Below, piece by piece: positions 24,591 to 32,677 of a stretch of DNA of 64,000 nt (the first letter of the stretch is position 1; every line of letters starts with the position of its first letter). The position numbers and the translations under genes are program-made. This DNA comes from DAOTXS01 sp034433515. GTDB taxonomy: Bacteria; Chloroflexota; Anaerolineae; UBA4142. Where the stretch lies: assembly GCA_034433515.1 (NCBI GenBank), contig DAOUAL010000055.1, forward strand, positions 23,579 to 87,578, in the 5' to 3' direction. The notes under the pieces are model-generated. The model ran no database searches. It was not told the origin of the DNA and was given only the letters and a program-made list of their open reading frames with translations.

Positions 24591-25301
24591 ATGAAATTAT
24601 CCATCCTCGAAAACGAACACGACAAGCATCGGCTCAAGCGTGCGCTTGCCGCCCAAATCATTTCTGCGTACTCAGGCATTATCAAGCTGTACGCGTTTGT
24701 GCGTTTCAAGATCATTCACCTCCGCTTTCTCGAAGAAATCGAACAATATTTGCCGGACGCAGGCGAAATTCTGGATCTGGGTTGTGGCTTTGGTTTGTTT
24801 GCGCTGTATATGGCTGCCTGCAAACCAAACGCGCACATCATCGGCTTGGATATTAACGACAAGCGCTTGCAGATCGCGCGAACAGCGGCAGAACGTTTGA
24901 ATATTCGGAACGTCTCGTTCCGACATCAAGATTTGCGCGAGTGGCATCCCGATCACATCATCGCCGGGGCATACTCGCTCGATCTGTTTCATCACATCCC
25001 GGTCGCCAGCGGCAACCGTTTGCTCGCCGATTTGTCCGCGCACATTGCGCCGGGCGGACGCTTTTTGCTCAAAGACATTGACACGCAGCCGCGCGGAATG
25101 TTGTGGTTCACCTATGGGTTGGATGTGTTGATGTCGCCGTGCGATCACTTTTTCTATCGCTCCGCCGGCGAATGGCAACGCCAACTCGCCGCGAGTGGCT
25201 TTGCACCGATTTATTTGCATTACCTCTGGGATATTTTGCCCTATCCGCACATTCTCTTGATTTGCGATAAACCTACATTGGACGCGGACCAACACCCATG
25301 A
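24591..25301 (+). CDS. Class I SAM-dependent methyltransferase
   Basis: The 236-residue protein has the SAM-binding motif ILDLGCGFGLFALYMA near residue 60, the acidic end of strand 2 in IIGLDINDKRLQIA, and DLFHHIPVASGNRLL as motif IV-like. Its target is unknown; in this setting a sugar or lipid carrier is likely. It lies 7 bp after the sugar-phosphate transferase and overlaps the next start by 4 bp. The N-terminal ~50 residues are basic and amphipathic, which may help membrane association. Confidence 0.85.
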   Translation: MKLSILENEHDKHRLKRALAAQIISAYSGIIKLYAFVRFKIIHLRFLEEIEQYLPDAGEILDLGCGFGLFALYMAACKPNAHIIGLDINDKRLQIARTAAERLNIRNVSFRHQDLREWHPDHIIAGAYSLDLFHHIPVASGNRLLADLSAHIAPGGRFLLKDIDTQPRGMLWFTYGLDVLMSPCDHFFYRSAGEWQRQLAASGFAPIYLHYLWDILPYPHILLICDKPTLDADQHP

Positions 25302-27973
25302 ACGCAGGAAGAAATAAAGGATTGTCACGCCGCGTCATTTTCCTTTTCGCTCTGGTCTGGCTTGCCTTTGCGCTCCGGATGTTCTGCGTGTCCGATCTGC
25401 TAATGTGGGGGGACGAAGGATTTAGCGTGTTCTCCGCCAGCCGTGATTTACTCACCATCACACTCGATACCACCACGATTGATCCGCATCCCCCGCTGTA
25501 CTATTACCTCTTACATTTTTATTTTCAAATTGCCGGGCGCACCGAACTCGCGGTTCGATTCTTTTCGGTCTTTTTTGGAACCGCCACGCTTCCGCTGGCG
25601 TGGGTGATGGGCAAGCGAATGTATGGCGCACACGTCGGTGCGCTTGCCGCAAGTTTGGTTGCCCTTGCGCCTTTTGCCGTTCACTATTCGCAAGAAGTGC
25701 GGATGTACGCCTTGGCGATCTTCTGGGTTTCACTGGGCTTGTATTTTTTTGCGCGCCTATTTGCACGCGAATCACGCCACGCTTGGATGGGCTACGCCAT
25801 CGCCATGTGCTTGGCGTTGTACACCCTCTATCACACCGCGTTGATTTTTCTCGCCATTGGGTTCGTTCTGCTGGCATATTTTAAAAGCCGCCGCGTGTTC
25901 GTCCTTCGCTGGTTGGGTGTTTCGTTTGGCATCGTTGCCACCTTTCTCCCGTGGCTTGCTTATCGTTACGCCAGCGCATTTACCGGGATCAAAGAGGTTG
26001 CCGGCGAAACTCAACCGATGGATTTTCCAACCTACCTCGCGCGTGGCTTTGCCGCGATCTCCGTCGGCACAACGATTCCGCTATCGAATGCCTTTCAACT
26101 TGCCGGCTTGTTCGCTGGGCTGATCGTCGGCGCGCTCGTTCTTGCGCTTGCCACGCGCGCTGCAAAAGTTTTCGATGCGTTGCTTGTCATGCTCACGCTC
26201 GTACCGATCATCGCGTACTATCCCTTGTATCTCGCGCTCCCCCTGTATCGCGGACGATTGTTCGCACTGGCATGCGTTCCGTTGATGCTCCTCCTCGCGC
26301 GCAGTACATCACTCATTGTTGCGCGGATCAAACGTGCTGCACCTTTCATCGCGTTGCTCGTTTTGGGCACGTTTGCGTACTCGCTCAACAACTATTTTTT
26401 CGTCTATAATCGTTACAGCGCAATGGTCGAAGATTATATCCCCGCCATTCGCGCCCTCGAACAACGCGTGCAGCCGGGCGATATGATTCTCTTTCACGCG
26501 TACTGGCAACAAGGATATTTTCTCAGCCATTACCGCGGCGCACCACTCGATTACGGCCGCTTGGAAAATCAAAACGATTTGAACGCTGCCGTATCTACCG
26601 CGCGCAACGTGTGGGCAATCGTGCAAGCAGTGCCGCATCACGGCGCCGAGGATTGGCTGGCACAAAATGCCTTTCCACTCGGCGAAGAAAAATTTGGACA
26701 GATGCGCGTGTTGGCGTATCTTGCTGGCACACCGAAACGGGGTGCCACTTTTGCTGAACCGCTCCAGTTCGATAACGGGATGCAATTCATCGGCTATCAT
26801 CTCAACGATACACCGATCGAATCCGGGCGTGGCATTCTCACATTGCAACTCGATGCGCAAGCCATCGTACCCATCGCCGCCGATTACACAATGAGCGTTC
26901 GGCTCACCGATGCGCGCGGCGAAATCGTTTGGGCGCAAGCCGATGGGCAACCATCGAACGGCACGCAACCGACGACGACGTGGCAACCGGGGCAAATCGT
27001 ACACGATCATCGCACCGTGATGATTCCGGCGGGAACGCCTCCCGGCGATTATGCTGTTCAAGTGATTGTGTACGATGCCCAGACCGGTCGCATCGCCAAT
27101 GTCGTTGTGCCGGAAAACCGGCGTGGGCGAACAATCACGTTAGGCACGGTCTCTGTTCGGCGGAGCGATGCACCCAGCGCGCCCATCATTCCCAATCCGC
27201 TCAACGTAGCGTGGAACGAAATCGTACTCGCCGGGTATGCCACGCTGCCGGACACACTCAACGCCGGCGACACCTTGCCGCTCACGTTGTATTGGCGCGC
27301 GCAACAAAACCCGGCGCGCGACTATCGCGTTTTCATTCGGTTGCGCGACTCGGCGGGAATAGAGCGCGTGATGTTGACACATGTCCCGGCAAATGGCTGG
27401 GCAACCACGTACTGGCGCGCAGGCGAAACGTGGCTCGACAAAATCAGTTTGACGATTCCGGCAGATACCGCGCCCGGCGCGGCCCAGATTCTCATTGGCT
27501 TGGTGGATGAGCAAGGGAATGCCCTTGCTCCCAACATCGAACTTGCGCGCATAAACATCAACGTGCGCACACATCGGTTTGCTGTGCCAACACCCCAATA
27601 TCCAATTCGGGCAACGTGGGAAAACAAAATGAGATTGCTAGGTTATGATCTTGACACGAAAAATCGTGAGGTAACGTTGTATTGGCAAGCGTTACAAAAA
27701 ATGTCCGAACGCTACACGGTCTTTGTGCACCTGCTCGATTCAAACGGCAAGCTGGTCGCACAACACGATCGCGAACCGCAAAATGGCAACGCCCCAACGA
27801 CCAGTTGGCTCAAAGACGAAATCATCGTGGAGGCGTACACGTTTACGCCCCTTGCGCCGGGCAGTTATTCGCTCAGCGTCGGAATGTACAACACGGAGAG
27901 CGGACGTCGGCTCAGCGTGGATGAAACCCAAGCCGACCACATCTCGTTGGCTCGGTTTCGTATCGAACCCTAA
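25298..27973 (+). CDS. GT-C (family 39-like) membrane glycosyltransferase with C-terminal beta-sandwich domains
   Basis: The 891-residue protein begins with a basic start and membrane helix, then the catalytic acidic pair in WGDEGFSVFSASRD and the motif DPHPPLYYYLLHFYF, as in PMT/ArnT-like GT-C enzymes that use polyprenyl-linked sugars. About ten more helices run to residue ~375. The remaining ~500 residues are extracytoplasmic; from about residue 480 they contain repeated beta-sandwich-like segments with recurring LTLYWRA / VTLYWQAL and YTVFVHLLDSNGK patterns. It overlaps the methyltransferase by ATGA. The sugar and acceptor are unknown. Confidence 0.82.
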   Translation: MNAGRNKGLSRRVIFLFALVWLAFALRMFCVSDLLMWGDEGFSVFSASRDLLTITLDTTTIDPHPPLYYYLLHFYFQIAGRTELAVRFFSVFFGTATLPLAWVMGKRMYGAHVGALAASLVALAPFAVHYSQEVRMYALAIFWVSLGLYFFARLFARESRHAWMGYAIAMCLALYTLYHTALIFLAIGFVLLAYFKSRRVFVLRWLGVSFGIVATFLPWLAYRYASAFTGIKEVAGETQPMDFPTYLARGFAAISVGTTIPLSNAFQLAGLFAGLIVGALVLALATRAAKVFDALLVMLTLVPIIAYYPLYLALPLYRGRLFALACVPLMLLLARSTSLIVARIKRAAPFIALLVLGTFAYSLNNYFFVYNRYSAMVEDYIPAIRALEQRVQPGDMILFHAYWQQGYFLSHYRGAPLDYGRLENQNDLNAAVSTARNVWAIVQAVPHHGAEDWLAQNAFPLGEEKFGQMRVLAYLAGTPKRGATFAEPLQFDNGMQFIGYHLNDTPIESGRGILTLQLDAQAIVPIAADYTMSVRLTDARGEIVWAQADGQPSNGTQPTTTWQPGQIVHDHRTVMIPAGTPPGDYAVQVIVYDAQTGRIANVVVPENRRGRTITLGTVSVRRSDAPSAPIIPNPLNVAWNEIVLAGYATLPDTLNAGDTLPLTLYWRAQQNPARDYRVFIRLRDSAGIERVMLTHVPANGWATTYWRAGETWLDKISLTIPADTAPGAAQILIGLVDEQGNALAPNIELARININVRTHRFAVPTPQYPIRATWENKMRLLGYDLDTKNREVTLYWQALQKMSERYTVFVHLLDSNGKLVAQHDREPQNGNAPTTSWLKDEIIVEAYTFTPLAPGSYSLSVGMYNTESGRRLSVDETQADHISLARFRIEP

Positions 27974-27976
27974 CGT

Positions 27977-28004
27977 TTGTGTTTTTCGTTTTTCCGGATA
28001 GAAT
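27977..28004 (+). promoter_or_regulatory. Promoter candidate before GT2 gene
   Basis: TTGTGT and TAGAAT are 16 bp apart; the -10 ends 12 nt before the ATG at 28017, implying a very short or absent leader. Confidence 0.45.
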
Positions 28005-28016
28005 ACAGATTGTCTT

Positions 28017-28784
28017 ATGACCCAAACCAGTTTACGCCCCTTTCTGTCTGTCATTATCCCGGCATACAACGAAGAACGCCGTTTGCCGCAAACATTGCAA
28101 ACGATCAGCGATTATCTCAGCCGGCAAGCATATACCAGCGAGTTGATCGTGGTGGACGATGGCAGTGTGGATCGCACGGCGCAAATCGTGGAAACCTTTT
28201 GCGCCACGCACCCCCATGTGCGATTGATTCGGAACGATCATCGCGGCAAAGGGTATGCCGTGCGCACGGGCATGCTCGCCGCACGCGGACACATCGTTTT
28301 GTTTTCGGATGCGGACTTGTCCACGCCCATCGAAGAAATCGCCGAGATGCTCCCGTGGTTCGAGCGCGGGTACGGCGTGGTGATCGGCTCGCGCGAAGGC
28401 AAAGGGGCGCGCCGCATCAAAGAACCTTTGTATCGGCACATTATGGGGCGCGCGTTTAATCTCATCGTCCGCCTTTTGACCGTGCGTGGCATTGACGATA
28501 CGCAATGCGGTTTCAAAGCCTTCCGCGACGATATTGCGCGCGATGTGTTTTCGCGGATGAAACTGTACGGCGAGAATGCCAAGCGCGTTACCGATGCGAT
28601 GGTGACCGGCTTTGATGTCGAAGTGTTGTATCTGGCACAAAAAGCCGGCATCAAAATCAAAGAAGTGCCGGTCGAGTGGCGGTATGGCAACGAAACCAAA
28701 GTCAATCCCCTCAAAGATTCGTGGCGCAACTTTCGCGATGTGGTGATGGTCCGGTGGAACGATTTGCGCGGCAAGTACGACTAA
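28017..28784 (+). CDS. Family 2 glycosyltransferase, dolichyl-phosphate-glucose synthase (ALG5)-like
   Basis: The 255-residue protein has SVIIPAYNEERRLPQTL, VVDDGSVDRTAQIV and the metal motif LFSDADLSTPIEE, with QCGFKAFR further on, the arrangement of ALG5/DPM-type enzymes that load a sugar onto a polyprenyl phosphate. It has no C-terminal membrane helices. It could supply the lipid-linked donor used by the GT-C protein just upstream, a link inferred from position. The ATG has no clear SD and lies close behind a -10 box. Confidence 0.88.
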   Translation: MTQTSLRPFLSVIIPAYNEERRLPQTLQTISDYLSRQAYTSELIVVDDGSVDRTAQIVETFCATHPHVRLIRNDHRGKGYAVRTGMLAARGHIVLFSDADLSTPIEEIAEMLPWFERGYGVVIGSREGKGARRIKEPLYRHIMGRAFNLIVRLLTVRGIDDTQCGFKAFRDDIARDVFSRMKLYGENAKRVTDAMVTGFDVEVLYLAQKAGIKIKEVPVEWRYGNETKVNPLKDSWRNFRDVVMVRWNDLRGKYD

Positions 28785-28813
28785 TTGCATCGTCAACGAT
28801 TCTGTGGTAGAAT
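28785..28813 (+). promoter_or_regulatory. Promoter upstream of metG leader
   Basis: TTGCAT and TAGAAT are 17 bp apart, with TGTGG before the -10. Transcription from near 28820 would give a leader of about 240 nt before metG. Confidence 0.6.
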
Positions 28814-28819
28814 AAGGTT

Positions 28820-28976
28820 GGTTGAGGTTGATGATGGTCACCTTTCAGATCTTCACGAACGCGATGGTCATGTCGAACGGCGCGCCGTAAGTGGGCACGC
28901 AGAGGTTTTGTGCCCCCGGTGCGCCACGCCGCTTTTGGACAACCGCAAGGGTTGCCCCAACACGAGCGGCGTTTTT
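28820..28976 (+). promoter_or_regulatory. Structured attenuator-like leader of metG
   Basis: The region between the promoter and the terminator hairpin can form an 8-bp stem (28879-28886 with 28918-28925, one G-U pair) enclosing a second 6-bp GGGCAC/GTGCCC stem. The early GGTTGGTTGAGGTTG could pair with CAACC inside the terminator and so act as an antiterminator. I find no T-box NACCGCG bulge and no SAM-I or SAM-IV core, so the class is unassigned. Confidence 0.4.
28927..28976 (+). terminator. Intrinsic terminator inside metG leader
   Basis: CGCCGCT pairs with AGCGGCG, an inner CAACC/GGTTG stem stacks above it, and TTTTT follows. It sits about 87 bp upstream of the metG start with no real gene before it, which fits attenuation rather than end-of-gene termination. 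Confidence 0.7.
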
Positions 28977-28981
28977 ATTTC

Positions 28982-29051
28982 CGACGAAAGACGAAGGATG
29001 GAGGACAACGCCTAGCCTCCGTCGTCTAACTTGCAATTTGGAACCTGAAAC
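28982..29051. repeat. Heptamer-period tract in metG leader
   Basis: Ten contiguous 7-mers from CGACGAA, AGACGAA, GGATGGA to TTGGAAC, CTGAAAC fill the space between the terminator and the metG ribosome site. The middle is partly self-complementary (GGATGGAGGA against TCCGTCGTC-like sequence). Confidence 0.5.
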
Positions 29052-29062
29052 TGGAGTTGATT

Positions 29063-30826
29063 ATGAACAAAAAGATTGGAGTTTTCGTCGCATGGCCCTA
29101 CGCTAATGGTCCCCTGCATTTGGGGCATATCGCCGGCGCGTATCTCACTGCCGACATCTTTGCGCGTTATCATCGCTTGGTGGGGAACGAGGTGTTGATG
29201 GTGTCCGGCTCAGATTCGCACGGGACGCCAGTAACCGTTACCGCCGATGAAGAGGGGATCACCGCGCGCCAAGTGTTCGAACGTTCGCACGCCCTCTTTT
29301 TGGAAGCATGGCAAAAGTTGGGCATCTCGTTCGATCTCTTTACGCACACGGATACGGAGAATCATTGGGCGATTGCGCAGGATTTCTTTGCGCGCTTGCT
29401 CCAAAAAGAGTACATCTACAAAGCGACAGAAAAACAAGTGTACTGCGAAGAGGATGCGCGCTTTTTACCCGATCGCTACATCAACGGCGAATGTCCGCAC
29501 TGCCACTTTCCGCGCGCGCGCGGCGATCAATGCGATAACTGTGGACGCGTCCTCGATGCGACGGAACTGATCAATCCCAAATGCAAGTTGGCAAAGCCGG
29601 GGGAAACCCATCGTTTGGTCGTGCGCGAGAGTGAACATTTTTATCTCGACTTGCCCAAGTTTGAAAAACGCTTGCTCGATTATCTGAGCGATAAGGATTC
29701 GTACTGGAAATCGAACGTGGTGGCGTTTGTGCGCAACTGGTTGCAAGCCGGCTTGCACGGTCGCGCCATTACCCGCGATTTGGATTGGGGGATCACCTTG
29801 CCAATCCCCGGCTATGACTCGAAACGCATCTACGTTTGGTTCGAAGCGGTGATCGGCTACTATTCCGCCTCGGTTGAGTGGGCTAAGAATCGCGGCACGC
29901 CGGACAAGTGGAAAGAGTGGTGGACCAAATCGGACAACGTGCGCGGGTACTATTTCGTGGGCAAGGACAATATTCCGTTTCACACGATTATATGGCCCGC
30001 CATGTTACTCGGGTACGATGAAAACTTGCCCTTGCCGTACGATGTGCCGGCAAACGAGTTTCTCACTCTCGAAGGACGCAAGTTTAGCAAGAGCGAACAC
30101 TGGGCAGTCTGGATCAACGATTATTTGCAAGTGTACGATCCCGATCCGTTGCGCTACCTGCTTTCGGTCAATATGCCGGAATTTGCGGATACCGACTTTA
30201 CGTGGAAAGAGTTTGTCCGCCGCAACAACGATGAACTCATCGCTAACTGGGGCAATCTCGCCAATCGCGTGCTCACGTTTACGTACAAAAATTTCGATCA
30301 GCGCGTCCCCACCCCGGGCGCGTTGAATGACGCTGACCGTGCGCTCATCGCCAAATCCGAAGCCGCGTTTGCCAGCGTAGGCGATGCGTTGAATCGCGTA
30401 CGTTTCAAAGAAGCCATCCATATCGCCATTGAGGTGGCACGCGAGGCAAATGTGTACCTCCAAGTAACCGAGCCATGGAAAACGATCAAGGTGGATCGCA
30501 CGCGCGCGGCCACTTCGCTCTATGTGGCGTTGCGCGTGATTGATAACTTGAAAACGTTATTCTATCCCTTTTTGCCGTTTTCATCGAACGAACTGCACCG
30601 GCAACTGGGCTATGACGGCGACTTGCTCGGCGAAATCAAAATCGAAACGTTCCACGAGACCACGCGCAGTCATACAGCCGCGGTGTATCATCCTGGCAAG
30701 CATTCGCAAAAATGGGAACCCTCGCAACTTGTACCGGGGCAAGTGTTGCGCGAACCGAAAGCGTTGTTCAGAAAATTGGATGAGAAGATTGCGGAAGAGG
30801 AAAAGGCGAAATTGGGAAGAGTGTAA
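29063..30826 (+). CDS. metG: Methionyl-tRNA synthetase
   Basis: The 587-residue class I synthetase has the HIGH motif as PLHLGHIAGAYL near residue 18. The zinc-knuckle insert carries CEEDARF...CPHCHFPRARGDQCDNC, and KMSKS appears as GRKFSKSEHW near residue 345. The anticodon-binding helical domain follows. There is no C-terminal tRNA-binding (TRBD) domain, so it is the short form. The ATG at 29063 follows GGAG; a TTG two codons earlier is less likely. Expression is probably controlled by the attenuator-like leader at 28820-28976. Confidence 0.95.
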   Translation: MNKKIGVFVAWPYANGPLHLGHIAGAYLTADIFARYHRLVGNEVLMVSGSDSHGTPVTVTADEEGITARQVFERSHALFLEAWQKLGISFDLFTHTDTENHWAIAQDFFARLLQKEYIYKATEKQVYCEEDARFLPDRYINGECPHCHFPRARGDQCDNCGRVLDATELINPKCKLAKPGETHRLVVRESEHFYLDLPKFEKRLLDYLSDKDSYWKSNVVAFVRNWLQAGLHGRAITRDLDWGITLPIPGYDSKRIYVWFEAVIGYYSASVEWAKNRGTPDKWKEWWTKSDNVRGYYFVGKDNIPFHTIIWPAMLLGYDENLPLPYDVPANEFLTLEGRKFSKSEHWAVWINDYLQVYDPDPLRYLLSVNMPEFADTDFTWKEFVRRNNDELIANWGNLANRVLTFTYKNFDQRVPTPGALNDADRALIAKSEAAFASVGDALNRVRFKEAIHIAIEVAREANVYLQVTEPWKTIKVDRTRAATSLYVALRVIDNLKTLFYPFLPFSSNELHRQLGYDGDLLGEIKIETFHETTRSHTAAVYHPGKHSQKWEPSQLVPGQVLREPKALFRKLDEKIAEEEKAKLGRV

Positions 30827-30852
30827 AACATTCTGTCCTTGCGAGGAGCCAA

Positions 30853-30882
30853 GCAATCTTTCCAAGTGATTGGAGAGATTGC
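30853..30882. repeat. Inverted repeat of the CTTGCGAGGAGC...GCAATCT type
   Basis: GCAATCTTTCCAA and TTGGAGAGATTGC form a near-perfect hairpin flanked by CCTTGCGAGGAGCCAA. This resembles the widespread dispersed repeat of the type 'TTGCGAGGAGC-GAAGCAATCT'. Only one copy is seen here. Confidence 0.5.
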
Positions 30883-30925
30883 CACGCCGCAAAAACGCGG
30901 CCCGCCATGACGTGGAGGAGCAAAT

Positions 30926-31279
30926 ATGAGCACACCAGAGCCACAAGAGTTTGACCTTGCGCAAGAGTTGCACGAATTGGGCGAACAAATCAAACGCGCG
31001 TTTCAAGTTGCTCGCGAACATCCCAAAACCAAAGCGATGGAGCAAGACATTGTGCATGCCATCCGCAATCTTGAAACGGAAATCCAACGCGTGATCAAAA
31101 CGGCGCAGGAACATCAAGCCCTCAAGCGGGCAGGGGAACAGATCAGAGAAACGGCACAGTCGGTTAAAGCCAGTGGCGCGCCCGATGACATTGCACGGGG
31201 CATCGCGAAAGGGATACGTGTATTGAACGAGCAAATCCGCCAAGCGATTGAGGAGGCGGAAAAATCAACCCACTCATGA
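30926..31279 (+). CDS. Small all-helical protein of unknown function
   Basis: The 117-residue acidic protein is almost entirely predicted amphipathic helix, rich in Glu, Gln, Ala and Lys (LAQELHELGEQIKRAFQVAR, IRNLETEIQRVIKTAQEH). It has no Cys and no membrane segment. The ATG follows GGAGGA. Heptad-like spacing of Leu/Ile suggests a coiled coil, perhaps with itself. It resembles general helical proteins without a known domain, and I propose no function. Confidence 0.65.
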   Translation: MSTPEPQEFDLAQELHELGEQIKRAFQVAREHPKTKAMEQDIVHAIRNLETEIQRVIKTAQEHQALKRAGEQIRETAQSVKASGAPDDIARGIAKGIRVLNEQIRQAIEEAEKSTHS

Positions 31280-31317
31280 CAAGGACGGCGAGGGACGAAA
31301 ACCTTCGCCGTCCTTGT
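31279..31317 (+). terminator. Long hairpin after the small helical gene
   Basis: ACAAGGACGGCGA pairs perfectly with TCGCCGTCCTTGT, starting at the last base of the stop codon. A G-run instead of a U-run follows, so it may stop transcription weakly or protect the mRNA end. Confidence 0.5.
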
Positions 31318-31348
31318 GGGGGGGCTAGGCAGATGACCCTATCAATGC

Positions 31349-31354
31349 TATAAT
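31349..31354 (+). promoter_or_regulatory. Extended -10 promoter candidate
   Basis: TGC directly before TATAAT; the -35 region (TAGGCA) is poor. It would give a leader of about 195 nt before the membrane protein at 31558. Confidence 0.45.
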
Positions 31355-31392
31355 CAGTTCAGTGGCGCAAGGGAGGTGATGCTAAGCCTAGA

Positions 31393-31481
31393 TTTCGCAC
31401 CTGTGTTATCAAATAGACAACGTCGCTCGTCCAACCACCGAACACAATGCTCTGTCTGCTCGGTCGGGCCAGGGTGCGAAA
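31393..31481 (+). promoter_or_regulatory. Long-range stem in leader of membrane-protein gene
   Basis: TTTCGCACC and GGTGCGAAA form a 9-bp closing stem around about 70 nt in an otherwise empty 5' region. A structured leader or cis-regulatory RNA is possible; I recognise no known class. Confidence 0.3.
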
Positions 31482-31557
31482 GCGAGGCCAAGTCAATTGA
31501 TTCGTCAGCGACGTATGTGCCTAGTTCACAAGTCATTCATTCTTAGGAGGAGCCCCT

Positions 31558-32052
31558 ATGGACCAGTATCTTACCGCCGAAGTTAAGAAAGGCGCAACCT
31601 ATTATGCGATTATCGCTATCGTGCTTGGTGTTCTGGGCGCAATTCTCGGAATCGCCATTATCGCAGTCCCACCGATTGCGTTTCTAGCGTGTTTGACCAC
31701 GCCTTTGTTGTGTCTAAGCGCGTTTGCATTTCCCATCGGCATCGGTTGGTTTGTGGCACAATGGAGCGGTAGTAGCGACATGGGCAAAGGCGCTATAAGC
31801 GGCGCGTTAGCATGCGGGCTGGGTGCGCTAATTGCTGGCGTGGTAAATTGGATTCTCAATATCTGCTCCAGCGTGGTAACCTTCGCCTTAGTTACTTCAT
31901 CGCTCGGCGGCGATATGGTCGGCACATTGATCACAAGCGTTGCCGGTGGCTTGGTCGGCTGGATCGTTGGTGTAGTTTTAGCCGCCGTCTTTGGTGCGGT
32001 GGGCGGTTTGCTCTACGTGGCAATCCAAGGCAGTAAAGCCAAACCAGCGTGA
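31558..32052 (+). CDS. Glycine-rich multi-span membrane protein of unknown function
   Basis: The 164-residue protein has about five hydrophobic segments (15-37, 40-60, 75-95, 98-118, 125-155). They are rich in Gly, Ala and Val, with GG and GxxxG-like contacts (VAGGLVGWIVGVVLAAVFGA). The ATG follows a strong AGGAGGA. There are no recognisable catalytic residues. It is monocistronic, with its own promoter candidate, long leader and terminator. The function is unknown. Confidence 0.65.
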   Translation: MDQYLTAEVKKGATYYAIIAIVLGVLGAILGIAIIAVPPIAFLACLTTPLLCLSAFAFPIGIGWFVAQWSGSSDMGKGAISGALACGLGALIAGVVNWILNICSSVVTFALVTSSLGGDMVGTLITSVAGGLVGWIVGVVLAAVFGAVGGLLYVAIQGSKAKPA

Positions 32053-32067
32053 GCCGCTGAACAACCA

Positions 32068-32102
32068 AACGAGTGGAGCCCAGCGGTTCCACTCGTTATT
32101 TT
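32068..32102 (+). terminator. Intrinsic terminator
   Basis: AACGAGTGGA and TCCACTCGTT form a perfect 10-bp stem followed by ATTTTT, placed between convergent genes. Confidence 0.8.
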
Positions 32103-32103
32103 T

Positions 32104-32514
32104 CTACGGACTCGTTACCACTGGATACCCCGCTGCTTTCCACTGACTCAAGCCGCCCGCCAGACTGGTTACTTGCAGAAATCCGGCGCGCAGTAAAATA
32201 TCGCGCCCGGTTGCACTCCGATTCCCTGACCGACACACCACAACAATTGGCTGGTCGCGTGGCAATTCTTTGACCCGGGATTCTAACTCGCCCAACGGAA
32301 TCAAAGTTGAACCCGGAACGTGATATTCGTTCCATTCTTCCGGCTGACGCACATCGAGGATGAATGCGCCAGCGTTACGCAGATTCAACGCTTGATTGAT
32401 AGAGATTTCTTTGGGCAGCGTGTTCGTGATTGCCGCCGGTGCGCTTTGGCATGCCACCCCACCCAATATCAACACCATGATCGCAATGCCAAGCAATCCA
32501 AATTGCAATCGCAT
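32104..32514 (-). CDS. Rhodanese-domain lipoprotein
   Basis: The 136-residue protein starts with a signal peptide ending in GGVACQS, a near-lipobox whose Cys would be lipidated. A single rhodanese domain follows, with ILDVRQPEEWNEYHVPGS and the active-site loop VVVCRSGNRS. The Cys in that loop carries persulfide sulfur in transferases. It therefore acts outside the membrane, for sulfur transfer or thiol chemistry. The ATG at 32514 follows GAAGGAGA; an earlier start at 32565 is less likely. It could feed the sulfur proteins encoded later in the window, but that is only a thought. Confidence 0.85.
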   Translation of the reverse strand: MRLQFGLLGIAIMVLILGGVACQSAPAAITNTLPKEISINQALNLRNAGAFILDVRQPEEWNEYHVPGSTLIPLGELESRVKELPRDQPIVVVCRSGNRSATGRDILLRAGFLQVTSLAGGLSQWKAAGYPVVTSP

Positions 32515-32580
32515 TACTTCTCCTTCAAAGAATAATATTGCTTTATTTGATGCAATTTTCGGCAAAAAGTTTCAACCAAG

Positions 32581-32608
32581 TTGCGTTTCTCTGCAATCGT
32601 GATAGAAT
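32581..32608 (+). promoter_or_regulatory. Promoter of dinG-like gene
   Basis: TTGCGT and TAGAAT are 16 bp apart, with TGA before the -10; the leader would be about 65 nt and covers a heptamer tract. Confidence 0.55.
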
Positions 32609-32616
32609 GGAATTGA

Positions 32617-32665
32617 ACCCTAGACACTCTATACTCCATACTCTACACTCTAAACTCTAACCCTA
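32617..32665. repeat. Heptamer-period tract in dinG leader
   Basis: Seven contiguous 7-mers: ACCCTAG, ACACTCT, ATACTCC, ATACTCT, ACACTCT, AAACTCT, AACCCTA. The core unit is A-N-A-CTCT. This is the clearest tandem character among the tracts in the window. Confidence 0.6.
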
Positions 32666-32677
32666 GAAAGCCCCGTT

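Noticed and set aside
28820..28976. T-box or SAM riboswitch for metG
   Set aside because: I could not find the T-box NACCGCG bulge or SAM-I/SAM-IV core motifs by eye; the leader is therefore reported as unassigned.
28785..29015. 76-codon plus-strand frame with CPRCATPLL in the metG leader
   Set aside because: The apparent Cys pair comes from hairpin DNA. There is no ribosome site, and the terminator hairpin lies inside the frame.
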